64,000 bases of DNA from JBBSEX01 sp038239345. Lineage in GTDB: Bacteria; Acidobacteriota; Terriglobia; Bryobacterales; Bryobacteraceae. Where the stretch lies: assembly GCA_038239345.1 (NCBI GenBank), contig JBBSEX010000015.1:72622-136621 (forward strand), in the 5' to 3' direction. The notes beneath the pieces were generated by a model that saw only the letters and a list, made by a program, of their open reading frames with translations, searched no databases and was not told the DNA's origin. Shown piece by piece: positions 37,590-46,343 of this stretch (position 1 is its first letter; every line of letters starts with the position of its first letter). A program made the position numbers and the translations under genes.

Positions 37590-38312
37590 ATGAGTGACGC
37601 CGAACGTGAGATAACCCGGTATCTATTCGCTGAGCTTGCAGAGGCGGAAGCGGAAGCGATCTCGCGGCGCTGCTTCGAGGACGAAGATTTTTACGACTCC
37701 GTACGCACCGTCGAAGATGAGCTGGTGGATTCTTTCGTCAGGGGCGAGTTGCCGGCGGAGGAGGCCAAGCGGGTGGACCTGTTCCTGCGCGACACCTACC
37801 AAGAGGACCAGCTTCGTATTGCCCAAAGTTTTGCACACCCGGGCGGATCGAAACTTCTGTCTAGGTGGGCGTCGTGGCGCATGCTGGCGATCGCGGCCTG
37901 CGTCTTTTTACTGCTAGGGTCCGGCATTTGGTTGTGGAGCCGGAAGCCCATGGCCAACGCGCCCCAACGCGCGGCTACCTCGCGCACGTTCGAGAAACCG
38001 CCGGTGACCTTTTCCTTCTGGATCGCGCCTGGAGTGGTGCGTGGCGAGCGCGAGACGAAGAGCCTTTCCATTCCGCCCGGTACGCAAACAGTCGCCATCG
38101 AATTCGAACTGGCCGCCGGCACTCCGCGATCGGCTTACTCGGTCGACCTGCAAACAACGTCCGGCCGGCCGCTATGGAAACAAGATGGAGTGACACCGGA
38201 GAAGTCATTGATCGTGAAAATTCCGGCTGACGTTTTGCGATCCGGTAACTACGAGGCGACGCTTCGATCGGGTGGCAGCGTCGTAGATTACTACTACTTC
38301 CACATCAACTAA
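37590..38312 (+). CDS. single-pass membrane anti-sigma-like protein
   Basis: A 240-residue protein starting at the ATG at 37590, 38 bases after the sigma gene stop (37551). The N-terminal ~90 residues are acidic and helical (EITRYLFAELAEAEAEAISR, EDEDFYDSVRTVEDELVDSF), consistent with a cytosolic sigma-binding domain. One hydrophobic helix follows at about 105-125 (LAIAACVFLLLGSGIWLW), and a beta-rich outside domain (about 140-240) ends DYYYFHIN. No zinc-binding His-Cys motif is present, so it is not a ZAS-type anti-sigma. Position next to the sigma-like gene and the topology are the basis for the call. The outer domain could be a CHAT substrate. Confidence 0.55.
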   Translation: MSDAEREITRYLFAELAEAEAEAISRRCFEDEDFYDSVRTVEDELVDSFVRGELPAEEAKRVDLFLRDTYQEDQLRIAQSFAHPGGSKLLSRWASWRMLAIAACVFLLLGSGIWLWSRKPMANAPQRAATSRTFEKPPVTFSFWIAPGVVRGERETKSLSIPPGTQTVAIEFELAAGTPRSAYSVDLQTTSGRPLWKQDGVTPEKSLIVKIPADVLRSGNYEATLRSGGSVVDYYYFHIN

Positions 38313-38362
38313 ATCTCTCTCCTAATTGGCGCGGCGAATCTGAAATAATAAGACCCGCAAAG

Positions 38363-38791
38363 ATGCCCCTCTTCCTTCGCAGCTGGTGGGCCTGCACCTT
38401 GGCAATCGGGCTAACTGCGGGAGTTCTGCGAGCCCAACCGCAACGGCCCCGCATCGGACTGATTCTTGATGGCGGCGGCGCTCTGGGGCTGGCGCACGCC
38501 GGCGTCCTGCAATGGTTTGAGGAACATCACATTCCCATCACCTATATCGGTGGAACCAGCATGGGTGGTTTGGTTGGCGGGCTATGGGCCACCGGTTATA
38601 CGTCAGCGGAGATCCTGCAGTTTGTCTCGACGGTGAATTGGGACGAGGCCTTTACTCCAGCGCCGCCATTTTATGAGGTCGCCTTTCGGCGGAAGCAGGA
38701 CCGCCGGGACTTCCCGAACAGGCTGGAATTTGGCTTGAAGAACGGCTTCCGAATTCCACCGGGGCTCGCGTCGGGTCAACAAGTGGGTTAG
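38363..38791 (+). CDS. patatin-like phospholipase, N-terminal part of a frameshifted gene
   Basis: Signal peptide about 1-25, then the patatin start: oxyanion loop DGGGALGLAHAGVL and nucleophile elbow GGTSMGG. It stops at TAG 38789-38791 after GLASGQQVG. In the downstream -1 frame the sequence continues LALSGFAAPWAADSTSF, as expected for the family. One base lost in the GGGTT run at about 38784-38788 accounts for the break. The catalytic Ser is here and the Asp is in the downstream part, so the lipase is inactive unless the frame is restored. Confidence 0.7.
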   Translation: MPLFLRSWWACTLAIGLTAGVLRAQPQRPRIGLILDGGGALGLAHAGVLQWFEEHHIPITYIGGTSMGGLVGGLWATGYTSAEILQFVSTVNWDEAFTPAPPFYEVAFRRKQDRRDFPNRLEFGLKNGFRIPPGLASGQQVG

Positions 38792-38793
38792 CA

Positions 38794-40545
38794 TTGAGCG
38801 GCTTCGCTGCGCCGTGGGCGGCGGATTCCACCAGCTTCGACGATTTGCCCACTCCCTTTCGCTGCGTGTCGGTAGACCTCATTTCGGGCAAGGAGGTGAT
38901 CTTCGACAAGGGTTCGCTGCCTCTGGCATTGCGATCAACCATGTCGTTGCCCGGAATCTTCCCTCCAATGAGTGTCGACGGAAAGCTGTTAGTAGATGGC
39001 GGCACCCTGAATAATTTGCCCGTTGATGTTGTGAAGGACATGGGCGCGAATTTGTTGATCGCCGTCCCGCTGTTAACGCCAGCTGTAAAGAAGGCCGACT
39101 TGCAATCGATACTCGGTATCGCCGGACGTTCCATTAGCATCATGATTGAGGCGAACGAGAGTCGCAACATGTCACTTGCCGATATGCTGGTGGCCCCGGA
39201 CTTAAGCGGCCTGACATCGGGCGACTTTCATAAATATGAAGAATTTCGCAAGCGCGGGTATGAGGCCGCGGAGAAGAAGAAACGATTTCTAGAGACCTTG
39301 ACCGTAACTGAAGAAGAGTGGCGGGCATACGTCGACGCTCGCGCCCGCAAGCGGCGGCCGGGCACGATCGCTCCAAAGTTCGTAGCCGTCGAAGGCATTG
39401 AAGGCAAGGCCCGCCAGGACATACAAAAGAAGCTCGATGCCGATCTCTCCGGCCATCCGCTGGACACCAAAAAGCTGGAAACGAGCCTGACACGCATTGC
39501 CGGTTATGGCCCGTATCAGAGCGCCAGTTATGGCTTTGTGGGAACGAACGAAATTCCAGGGATGGTTGTGGACGTACAGCCAAAATCCTATGGGCCGCCG
39601 TTCTTGAACACGGGTATCAATATTGAAGGCTCGGACACTTCGGAAATTCGATTCGGCATAGGCGGGCGGCTGACGTTCATGAACTTTGGCGCGCCCTACG
39701 CCGAGTGGCGCACGGACTTTACCGTCGGGCTTCAGAATTTGCTCTCCTCTGAATATTATTGGCGGGTGCGCGGAAGCCGCTGGTTCCTGGCGCCGCGGGC
39801 ATTCATCAGCGCCACTCGCGAAGATGTCTATGACGGCAAGCGCCGGATAGCGCAATTCGATTTGAGCCAGCGGGGTTTCGGCGGGGACGTCGGCTTCGGC
39901 GGCGGACGATTTTCCGAAATCCGCATCGGTTACGAATTCAATCATGTGAACGCGACAATCTCCACCGGCCCGCAAATCCCCACGTTTGGACGAGCCCTGC
40001 AAGCGTTTCGCGCCAGGTGGATTTACGATTCCGAGGACAGTCCGGTGATCCCCCGGCGGGGCATTTATTCACAAGCCGAGATTCGCTGGAACTTCATCAC
40101 GCCCGCGGGTACAACGCACTTCGGATCGGTGGAAGAGCGGCTCACGGTGCCCAAGGCGTTTGGAGATCGCTACATTGCGCTAGCTACTTTAGCGGGGGGC
40201 TCGAATTTGGGGCCATCGTTTGCCATCACCGAATTCGCGTTAGGAGGTCCGTTGAGTTTGAGTGCCCTGGGACGCGGGCAGTTACGGGGCGATCATTATT
40301 ATTACGCTGGATTGGCGGGATTGCGGGCATTCTCAACCGATCGGTCAAGCGTCTTCAATCGGGTGTATGGCGCGCTGGGATATGAGGTAGGACAAGCATT
40401 CGCCAGTGACCTGCAGCCGGCCCCGATCCATGACGGAGTGCTCGGCATTATCAGTGAGACCCCGGTGGGCGCTGTATTCTTAGGCGGCGCTTTGGGCACG
40501 GATGGGAATCGAAAGATCTTCTTCCGCATCGGCAAGATTTTTTAG
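38794..40545 (+). CDS. patatin C-terminal half with POTRA-like and outer-membrane barrel domains
   Basis: Continuation of the preceding frame, 583 residues if started at the TTG at 38794. It holds the second patatin part (FDKGSLPLALRSTMSLPG and the catalytic Asp in VDGGTLNNLPVD), a helical linker, a POTRA-like segment about 200-270 (KLETSLTRIAGYGPYQSAS) and a 16-strand-type barrel to the end (RWIYDSEDSPVIPRRGIYS, FRIGKIF). The whole is a PlpD-type (type Vd) patatin autotransporter, which would display a lipase through the outer membrane. Its end overlaps the convergent gene at 40542 by four bases. Confidence 0.75.
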   Translation: MSGFAAPWAADSTSFDDLPTPFRCVSVDLISGKEVIFDKGSLPLALRSTMSLPGIFPPMSVDGKLLVDGGTLNNLPVDVVKDMGANLLIAVPLLTPAVKKADLQSILGIAGRSISIMIEANESRNMSLADMLVAPDLSGLTSGDFHKYEEFRKRGYEAAEKKKRFLETLTVTEEEWRAYVDARARKRRPGTIAPKFVAVEGIEGKARQDIQKKLDADLSGHPLDTKKLETSLTRIAGYGPYQSASYGFVGTNEIPGMVVDVQPKSYGPPFLNTGINIEGSDTSEIRFGIGGRLTFMNFGAPYAEWRTDFTVGLQNLLSSEYYWRVRGSRWFLAPRAFISATREDVYDGKRRIAQFDLSQRGFGGDVGFGGGRFSEIRIGYEFNHVNATISTGPQIPTFGRALQAFRARWIYDSEDSPVIPRRGIYSQAEIRWNFITPAGTTHFGSVEERLTVPKAFGDRYIALATLAGGSNLGPSFAITEFALGGPLSLSALGRGQLRGDHYYYAGLAGLRAFSTDRSSVFNRVYGALGYEVGQAFASDLQPAPIHDGVLGIISETPVGAVFLGGALGTDGNRKIFFRIGKIF

Positions 40546-41264
40546 CGCATGTAGAAAAGGCTTAAGCGCGGAAGCCCCGCGGATTCGAGTAGGCGCCGGT
40601 CTAAATATTGCCGTTCCAACATGGAAAGCTGGTCGGCCGTCATTTTGCCGCGATAGGGTTTCAATTGCAGATCGAGCTCTCGGCGCGCGGCGAATAGCTG
40701 TTCTTCCGTTCGCGAGCTTCGCGCGGCGGCCACCAGTTTATCTTCAAGCGAAGTCAGCCGCTGCTCCAACTGTTCCAAATCGTTGTAGTGCGCGTCGGCT
40801 TCGACGTTCAAGCGCTCAATGGCAACTGCAATCTCATCGAATACCGGATTGCCTAGCCTTCGAAGATCGGTTACGCTTTTCGTGAAATAGCTTTTCAATT
40901 CGTCCAGAGTAAAGGGCGGCGCAACTTCTTTACGCGCGCCGCCAGCCGAAGGACCCGCGCCGGCGATGATTTGCGCTTCCTTGCCGATGGCCTGCGCGCA
41001 ATAGGCGATGGAATTTACCATCTGCGTCCTGGTTTTGCGCGAACGCCACTTTTCAAAGGCTGCGTCGATCCCGCGAAGCACAGCCTCAAGCGGCACGCCA
41101 CCATTTTTCCAGCTTTCGATGATCGCCCAATCAAGCGGCGACAGCAGGAACAGCCCGGTACCCCGCGCACGTTGAAAATGTTCTTCCACTTCAGTGAAAT
41201 AGTTGAAGTAGTTCGATTGCCAATCGTCTTCCGCTTCGGTCAAGCTTCGCGGCTCCGGTCCCAC
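40542..41264 (-). CDS. conserved hypothetical protein downstream of coaX
   Basis: A 240-residue soluble, helical protein with no recognised domain. The first ~95 residues are aromatic-rich (WQSNYFNYFTEVEEHFQRA, LSPLDWAIIESWKNGGVP) and the last ~100 are charged with heptad-like spacing (LEQLEQRLTSLEDKLVAAA), suggesting a coiled coil. The Trp/Phe-rich N-terminal half vaguely resembles a DNA-replication-helper fold (loader-type), but that is only an impression. Two starts are possible: the GTG at 41264 or a TTG at 41243 overlapping the coaX stop as TTGA. Last gene of the valS operon, co-translated with coaX. Confidence 0.6.
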   Translation of the reverse strand: MGPEPRSLTEAEDDWQSNYFNYFTEVEEHFQRARGTGLFLLSPLDWAIIESWKNGGVPLEAVLRGIDAAFEKWRSRKTRTQMVNSIAYCAQAIGKEAQIIAGAGPSAGGARKEVAPPFTLDELKSYFTKSVTDLRRLGNPVFDEIAVAIERLNVEADAHYNDLEQLEQRLTSLEDKLVAAARSSRTEEQLFAARRELDLQLKPYRGKMTADQLSMLERQYLDRRLLESAGLPRLSLFYMR

Positions 41265-42010
41265 AGGATTTGCAACCCTTCCAACGTCAGGTTATCGTCC
41301 ACCGTCTTCAGCAATCTGGAGGCGTTCACGATCAGGCTCGCTTGGCCGCCGGTAGCAACGGTCTTCGTTCCCGGCCCAAGTTCGGCGATCATCCGCTCCA
41401 GAATACCGTCGATCAATCCGGCGAATCCATAGTAGAGTCCCGATTGAATACTGGTCACGGTATTGGTGCCGATCAGGCGGGCCGGTTGGCGAAAATCGAC
41501 CATCGGAAGCCGGGCGGTCTTCGAAAACAGAACGTTGCTGGCGATTCCAATTCCCGGGCAAATCACACCCCCCAGATATTCGCGATCCGCTGATAGCGCA
41601 TCGAAGGTCACGGCGGTACCAAGATCGACAATCACGCATGGGCCGCCGTACTTCTTCTGCGCGGCAACCGTATTGACGATGCGATCGGCGCCGACTTCCT
41701 GGGGATTGTCGTAACAAATCGTCAGGCCGGTGTCGGTCTCCGCGGTAACGAAAACAGGTTCGCGATGGAAGTAGCTTTTCGACATCGTCGCCAAGGCATT
41801 ATCCAGAGGAGGCACAACGCTTGCAATGATGATGCCATCCACAAGCGAGAGATCCAGTGAGGAAAGCGCGAAAAGATTTCGCAGTAAGATTCCCCATTCA
41901 TCGGCCGTTTGCTCATGAATGGTGCGCAGGCGCCAACGACTGGTGAGCGCCGTGCCTTCAAACGTTCCGATGGTGATATTCGTATTGCCGACATCGAGGG
42001 CAAGAAGCAT
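41240..42010 (-). CDS. coaX: type III pantothenate kinase
   Basis: First step of coenzyme A synthesis, ATP-dependent phosphorylation of pantothenate. A 256-residue ASKHA-fold protein with N-terminal phosphate loop LALDVGNTNITIG, the pantothenate-binding region EVGADRIVNTVAA, VIVDLGTAVTFDAL, GVICPGIGIASNVLF and KTVATGGQA. CoaX needs a monovalent cation and resists feedback by CoA. It lies between birA and the hypothetical gene in a run of cofactor genes (nadC, birA, coaX), 3 bp after birA. Confidence 0.95.
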   Translation of the reverse strand: MLLALDVGNTNITIGTFEGTALTSRWRLRTIHEQTADEWGILLRNLFALSSLDLSLVDGIIIASVVPPLDNALATMSKSYFHREPVFVTAETDTGLTICYDNPQEVGADRIVNTVAAQKKYGGPCVIVDLGTAVTFDALSADREYLGGVICPGIGIASNVLFSKTARLPMVDFRQPARLIGTNTVTSIQSGLYYGFAGLIDGILERMIAELGPGTKTVATGGQASLIVNASRLLKTVDDNLTLEGLQILWDRSREA

Positions 42011-42013
42011 AAA

Positions 42014-42763
42014 TTATCCGGCTGGACGAACGCCACCGGCAAGAATGATGTGCCGCTTTCCATCCTCGGCTTGCAGCAGGAGGAAGCCGCCGGGGTCAAG
42101 CCCAGCCGTGATTCCGCGCAGGAGCACCTCGCCTTGATCGACGATAACCTGCCGCCCGCGGACGTAGCTGGAGGCGTGAGAGAACATCTGTAAGATCGGC
42201 TCGGTACCTTCCTCGACCAAGATTTTACAGTATGCGTCAATCGACGTCAGCAGGTTGATCAGCAAATTCTCGCGCGATTGCGCGCGCCCTGTCGCAATAC
42301 GCAAGGAAGTGGCGATGGCGGCTAGGTCGCCGGGAAAACTTGTCTGATTGACATTGATCCCAATGCCGGCGATCACGGCCGTATTATGCAACTGCACCAG
42401 AATTCCCGCGCACTTCTTGTCCTGCAGCAGCACATCGTTCGGCCAACGAATATCGCACACCAGGTCCGTGGTTTCGGCGACGGCGGCAACGGTCGCCAGC
42501 CCCAAGGCGAGCGTGACGGGCGGCAAGGCGTTTGGTAAGCGGAGCACCACTGAAAGATAGAGTCCGCTTTCCTGCTCTGAATGCCAGGTATGACCCTGCC
42601 GGCCCTGTCCCGCTGTCTGTTGATCGGCGACAACGACGGTTCCAGTGGCGCAACCCAGATCGGCTAAACGCGATGCTTCGTGCATGGTGGAACCGATAGT
42701 CGCAAACCAGTGGATGTCCCGATCGGGCAAACGCCGCCGCAGCGCGATCACATCGAAACTCAT
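42014..42763 (-). CDS. birA: biotin-[acetyl-CoA-carboxylase] ligase (no DNA-binding domain)
   Basis: Makes biotinoyl-AMP and attaches biotin to the carrier protein of acetyl-CoA carboxylase. At 249 residues it is the catalytic-only form, without the N-terminal winged helix, so it is not a repressor. Motifs: substrate region IGSTMHEASRLA, the ATP/biotin loop GQGRQGHTWHSEQESGLYLSV (a GRGRxG-type loop), the segment IRWPNDVLLQDKKCAGIL with the catalytic lysine, and a GIGINVNQ strand. A C-terminal SH3-like domain follows (GEVLLRGITAGLDPGGFLLL). Between nadC and coaX, 3 bp from each. Confidence 0.92.
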   Translation of the reverse strand: MSFDVIALRRRLPDRDIHWFATIGSTMHEASRLADLGCATGTVVVADQQTAGQGRQGHTWHSEQESGLYLSVVLRLPNALPPVTLALGLATVAAVAETTDLVCDIRWPNDVLLQDKKCAGILVQLHNTAVIAGIGINVNQTSFPGDLAAIATSLRIATGRAQSRENLLINLLTSIDAYCKILVEEGTEPILQMFSHASSYVRGRQVIVDQGEVLLRGITAGLDPGGFLLLQAEDGKRHIILAGGVRPAG

Positions 42764-42766
42764 ATC

Positions 42767-43606
42767 CTAAGCCGGCTCAAGCCGAAAATTCAGATCCACC
42801 GCTGTAGCGGAGTGCGTCAGCGCACCACTCGAAACAAAATCGGCACCGGTCTCGGCATAAGCGCGAACCGTCTCAAGCGTGATGCCGCCGGAAATTTCGA
42901 TACTGGCTCGCCCGGCGATATAGCGGACTTCCACCGCAGCCTGCTCGGGGGTCATGTTGTCCAGCAAGATGCGGGAAGCCCCGGCAGCCAGCGCTTCATC
43001 GATCTCGGGACGCGTTCGAACTTCTACTTCAATCGGCATGGCGGCGGAACGGGCACGCTCGATGGCGGCCGTCACGCTGCCCGCGATCGCGATGTGATTG
43101 TTCTTGATCAAGACCGCGTCAAACAAACCCATTCGATGGTTGGTTGCGCCTCCCGCCGAGGTCGCCATCTTTTCCAATACGCGAAGACCAGGCGTGGTTT
43201 TGCGCGTATCCAGAACACGGCAGTTTGTGTGGGCAATGGAATCCACATAGCGCCGGGTCAGCGTGGCGATGCCGCTCAGCCGTTGGAGAAAGTTTAACGA
43301 CACGCGCTCCCCGGTGAGTAACGGACGGGCCCAGCCGCTTACCCAGGCGACCGTCTCGCCATCGGCGGCACGTTCTCCACTATGCTTCAGAATTTTGATT
43401 TCGTCGATCGCGCCGAGGGTTTCGAGGATCAGCGGCAATAGCTCAGTACCGGCGACAACGATAGGTTGACGAGCAATAAAGCGGCCCTCCGCGCGCAGGC
43501 CGCTGGGTACGATTGAGTTCGCCGTAATATCCCCGGAACCGATGTCTTCCGCCAGCGCCCGCTTGATTGCGTCGATAACATCCGGATGCGTTGCGTCGAA
43601 TTGCAT
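42767..43606 (-). CDS. nadC: nicotinate-nucleotide pyrophosphorylase (carboxylating)
   Basis: Quinolinate phosphoribosyltransferase of de novo NAD synthesis. Length 279 is usual. Sequence marks: EDIGSGDITANSIVP at the start, GERVSLNFLQRLSGIATLTRRYVD in the substrate site, LDTRKTTPGLRVLEK with the Arg/Lys residues that bind PRPP and quinolinate, GLFDAVLIKNNHI, and ISGGITLETVRAYAETG near the end. It starts one base after the valS stop in the minus-strand operon. nadA and nadB are not in the window. Confidence 0.95.
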   Translation of the reverse strand: MQFDATHPDVIDAIKRALAEDIGSGDITANSIVPSGLRAEGRFIARQPIVVAGTELLPLILETLGAIDEIKILKHSGERAADGETVAWVSGWARPLLTGERVSLNFLQRLSGIATLTRRYVDSIAHTNCRVLDTRKTTPGLRVLEKMATSAGGATNHRMGLFDAVLIKNNHIAIAGSVTAAIERARSAAMPIEVEVRTRPEIDEALAAGASRILLDNMTPEQAAVEVRYIAGRASIEISGGITLETVRAYAETGADFVSSGALTHSATAVDLNFRLEPA

Positions 43607-43607
43607 C

Positions 43608-46253
43608 CTAGGACCCTAGGGCAGCCCGACTCTTGGCGAGTTGGGTTTCGTAGTCGGCCAGTTTGGTGCGGATCGTTTCGATAATTTTAGGCGGAGCCTT
43701 GGCGAGAAAGTTTTCGTCAGTCAATTGCCTGTTGGAATTGTCGATCAGCTTCTCCAATTGTTCGCATTCTTTTTGAAGGCGCATGCGTTGCGCCTGCAGG
43801 TCCTCGCCCGATTCTTCTGCGGCTACTGGTATGTCCAACACCAAATCGAATTCCGGCGTGCTACGCACTGCCCCGTCCATCTTCGGGGCTTGCCGATTGT
43901 GAATCGCGAGCCTTACGTTACCGAGCGACTCGATAACCGCCTGTTGCGTTGTAGCCACCGTGAAAGATAAATCTCGCGCATAGAGGACACCTTCGAGCAC
44001 CAGCTTCTTTTCCACTCTGCGATCGGCGCGCAGGGTTCTCACCGCGGTAATCAATTCCTGAAGCACCGCCATCTCGGCGTCCGCCCCCGAGTCCGCGAAT
44101 TCGCCGTGGGCCGGGTAAGGCGCCAGCGCAATTGATTTCGCGTGGCGCGAATCGCCATTCGCCAGGCGCTGCCAAAGCTCTTCGGTGAGGAACGGCATCA
44201 CCGGATGCAGCAACCGCAAAGACCGTTCAAAGGCAGTCAGCAAATTACGCCAACTGTTATCTAGCCCGCTGTTGTCGCTAACGCTAAGCTTCTTGATTTC
44301 CAGATACCAATCGCAAAATTCGCCCCAGAAAAAGTGCCACAGCGTCTCGGCTACTTCGTGATAGCGATGTTGTTCCACGGCCCGATTCACAATGCCCGCG
44401 CAGGCATCCAGGCGGCTGAAGATCCAGCGGTCTTCCAGCGATTCAGGCTTTCCGGGAGCGGGGATTTGCGGTTCCACGCCTGCCCGTTCCATATTCAGGA
44501 ACAGCAGCCGCGACGCATTCCATACCTTATTGGCGAACGATCGCGCGCTGATCATGCGCTCTTCACCGAACGCGATATCGGCGCCCGATGCCGCGCTCAT
44601 CAGCAGGGCCAGACGAACCGCATCCGTGCCGTACTTCTCATTGATCAGCAGCGGATCGATCACATTGCCCTTGGTCTTGGACATCTTCTGACGGTCGGCA
44701 TCGCGCACCAGGCCATGCATATGAACTTCGCGAAAAGGCACGTCGCCCATAAACTCGATGCCCATCACGATCATCCGCGAGACCCAGAAGAACAGGATGT
44801 CGAAGCCCGTAACCAGAAGCGTGGTGGGATAATACTTGCCCAGATCCTCCGTGTCGTCGGGCCAGCCGAGCGTGGAACAGGGCCACAAGCTGGAACTGAA
44901 CCAGGTGTCGAGCACATCTTCATCCTGATGAATGTCCGATGAACCGCACTCTTCGCACTTCGTAGGATCCCGCCTGCCGACGGTGATGTGGTTGCAATGG
45001 GCGCAGTGCCAGGCCGGAATACGATGTCCCCACCAAAGCTGTCGTGATATGCACCAGTCGCGGATGTTGTTCATCCACTCGAAGTAAGTTTTCTTCCAGT
45101 TCGGCGGATGCAGGACGATGCGATTTTCTTCAACGGCTTTGATCGCCGGCGCGGCCAGCGGCTTCATCCGGACAAACCACTGAGTAGAGAGCAGCGGCTC
45201 AACGATGGTCTTGCAGCGCTCGCACTTGCTGAGGCTCACAGCGTAAGGCTCGGTCTTTTCCAGCCTGTCGGCCGTCGCCAGAGCAGCCAGCACGAGCTTG
45301 CGCGCTTCGAAACGATCGAGGCCGGCGTATTCTCCCGCTTCGGCGGTCATGCGGCCCGCCTCATTGATCACCTTGATGCGCGGAAGGTTATGACGCTTCC
45401 CTGCTTCAAAATCGTTTGGATCGTGAGCGGGCGTCACTTTGACGACTCCCGTTCCAAACTTCGGATCGGCGATTTCATCCAGAACGATCGGTACTTCGCG
45501 ATCCACCAGCGGCACGGTGACAGTCTTCCCGTGCAGGTCCAGATAGCGCGCATCTTTCGCATTGATCGCCAAAGCGGAATCGCCGAGCATGGTCTCGGGC
45601 CGCGTGGTGGCCACTGTCAGAAAACGATCGGTCCCCTTTACTGGATAACGGATATGCCACAGATTGCCCTGCTGGTCGTCATGAATCACTTCCAGGTCAG
45701 ACAGCGCCGTGTTACATCGCGGACACCAATTGACCATGTACTCGCCACGATAAATCAGCCCTTTTTCATAGAGCCGCACGAATGCCTCGCGGACGGCACG
45801 GGAAAGATCGGGATCAAGCGTGAATTTCAGCCGCGACCAATCGACGCTTGATCCCACTCGCCGCATCTGTTCTAAAATGCGTCCGCCATACTGTTCACGC
45901 CATTCCCAAACGCGGGCTTCAAACGCTTCCCGGCCAAGATCGCGGCGCTTGAGGCCTTCCTCGGCAAGCTTGCGCTCCACCATGATCTGCGTGGATATCC
46001 CGGCATGATCGGTGCCTGGCAACCACAACGTGTTGAAGCCCTGCATCCTGTGCCAGCGGGTAGTAACGTCGATAATCGTGTGCTCCAGCATATGACCGAT
46101 GTGGAGGGAACCGGTAACATTGGGCGGCGGTATAACGATGGAAAATACAGGGCCCGGAGCCCGCGGATCCGCTTTGAAAATGGCGGAGTCGATCCAACGC
46201 TGCGCCCAATGCGGCTCAAACCGCTGGGGTTCATACACCTTATCAATTTCCAT
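43608..46253 (-). CDS. valS: valyl-tRNA synthetase
   Basis: Class I aminoacyl-tRNA synthetase of 881 residues. HIGH motif: PPPNVTGSLHIGHMLEH near residue 50; KMSKS motif: QKMSKTKGNVIDP near 525. The editing domain (CP1) follows TTRPETMLGDSA, and a zinc-ribbon-like pair occurs in WHCAHCNH ... KCEECGSSD near 410-435. The C-terminal anticodon-binding helices are followed by a coiled-coil arm (LRADRRVEKK and a final LTDENFLAKAPPKIIE), the usual bacterial ValS end. First gene of the cofactor run. No T-box leader is visible in the 90 bp before it. Confidence 0.97.
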   Translation of the reverse strand: MEIDKVYEPQRFEPHWAQRWIDSAIFKADPRAPGPVFSIVIPPPNVTGSLHIGHMLEHTIIDVTTRWHRMQGFNTLWLPGTDHAGISTQIMVERKLAEEGLKRRDLGREAFEARVWEWREQYGGRILEQMRRVGSSVDWSRLKFTLDPDLSRAVREAFVRLYEKGLIYRGEYMVNWCPRCNTALSDLEVIHDDQQGNLWHIRYPVKGTDRFLTVATTRPETMLGDSALAINAKDARYLDLHGKTVTVPLVDREVPIVLDEIADPKFGTGVVKVTPAHDPNDFEAGKRHNLPRIKVINEAGRMTAEAGEYAGLDRFEARKLVLAALATADRLEKTEPYAVSLSKCERCKTIVEPLLSTQWFVRMKPLAAPAIKAVEENRIVLHPPNWKKTYFEWMNNIRDWCISRQLWWGHRIPAWHCAHCNHITVGRRDPTKCEECGSSDIHQDEDVLDTWFSSSLWPCSTLGWPDDTEDLGKYYPTTLLVTGFDILFFWVSRMIVMGIEFMGDVPFREVHMHGLVRDADRQKMSKTKGNVIDPLLINEKYGTDAVRLALLMSAASGADIAFGEERMISARSFANKVWNASRLLFLNMERAGVEPQIPAPGKPESLEDRWIFSRLDACAGIVNRAVEQHRYHEVAETLWHFFWGEFCDWYLEIKKLSVSDNSGLDNSWRNLLTAFERSLRLLHPVMPFLTEELWQRLANGDSRHAKSIALAPYPAHGEFADSGADAEMAVLQELITAVRTLRADRRVEKKLVLEGVLYARDLSFTVATTQQAVIESLGNVRLAIHNRQAPKMDGAVRSTPEFDLVLDIPVAAEESGEDLQAQRMRLQKECEQLEKLIDNSNRQLTDENFLAKAPPKIIETIRTKLADYETQLAKSRAALGS

Positions 46254-46343
46254 GGGAAGCTTAATTTTACCATGCTACGCAATTTCAGCCTTCTGTTTTG
46301 GAACAAATTGCCATGTGCTATCGTCTTGCCAAACGGGGAATGA

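Noticed and set aside
34113..38312. Identification of the TPR-CHAT protein as Csx29 of a type III-E CRISPR system
   Set aside because: It is exported, and there is no gRAMP/Cas7-11, Csx30-like soluble protein, Cas1 or repeat array nearby. Only the architecture is similar.
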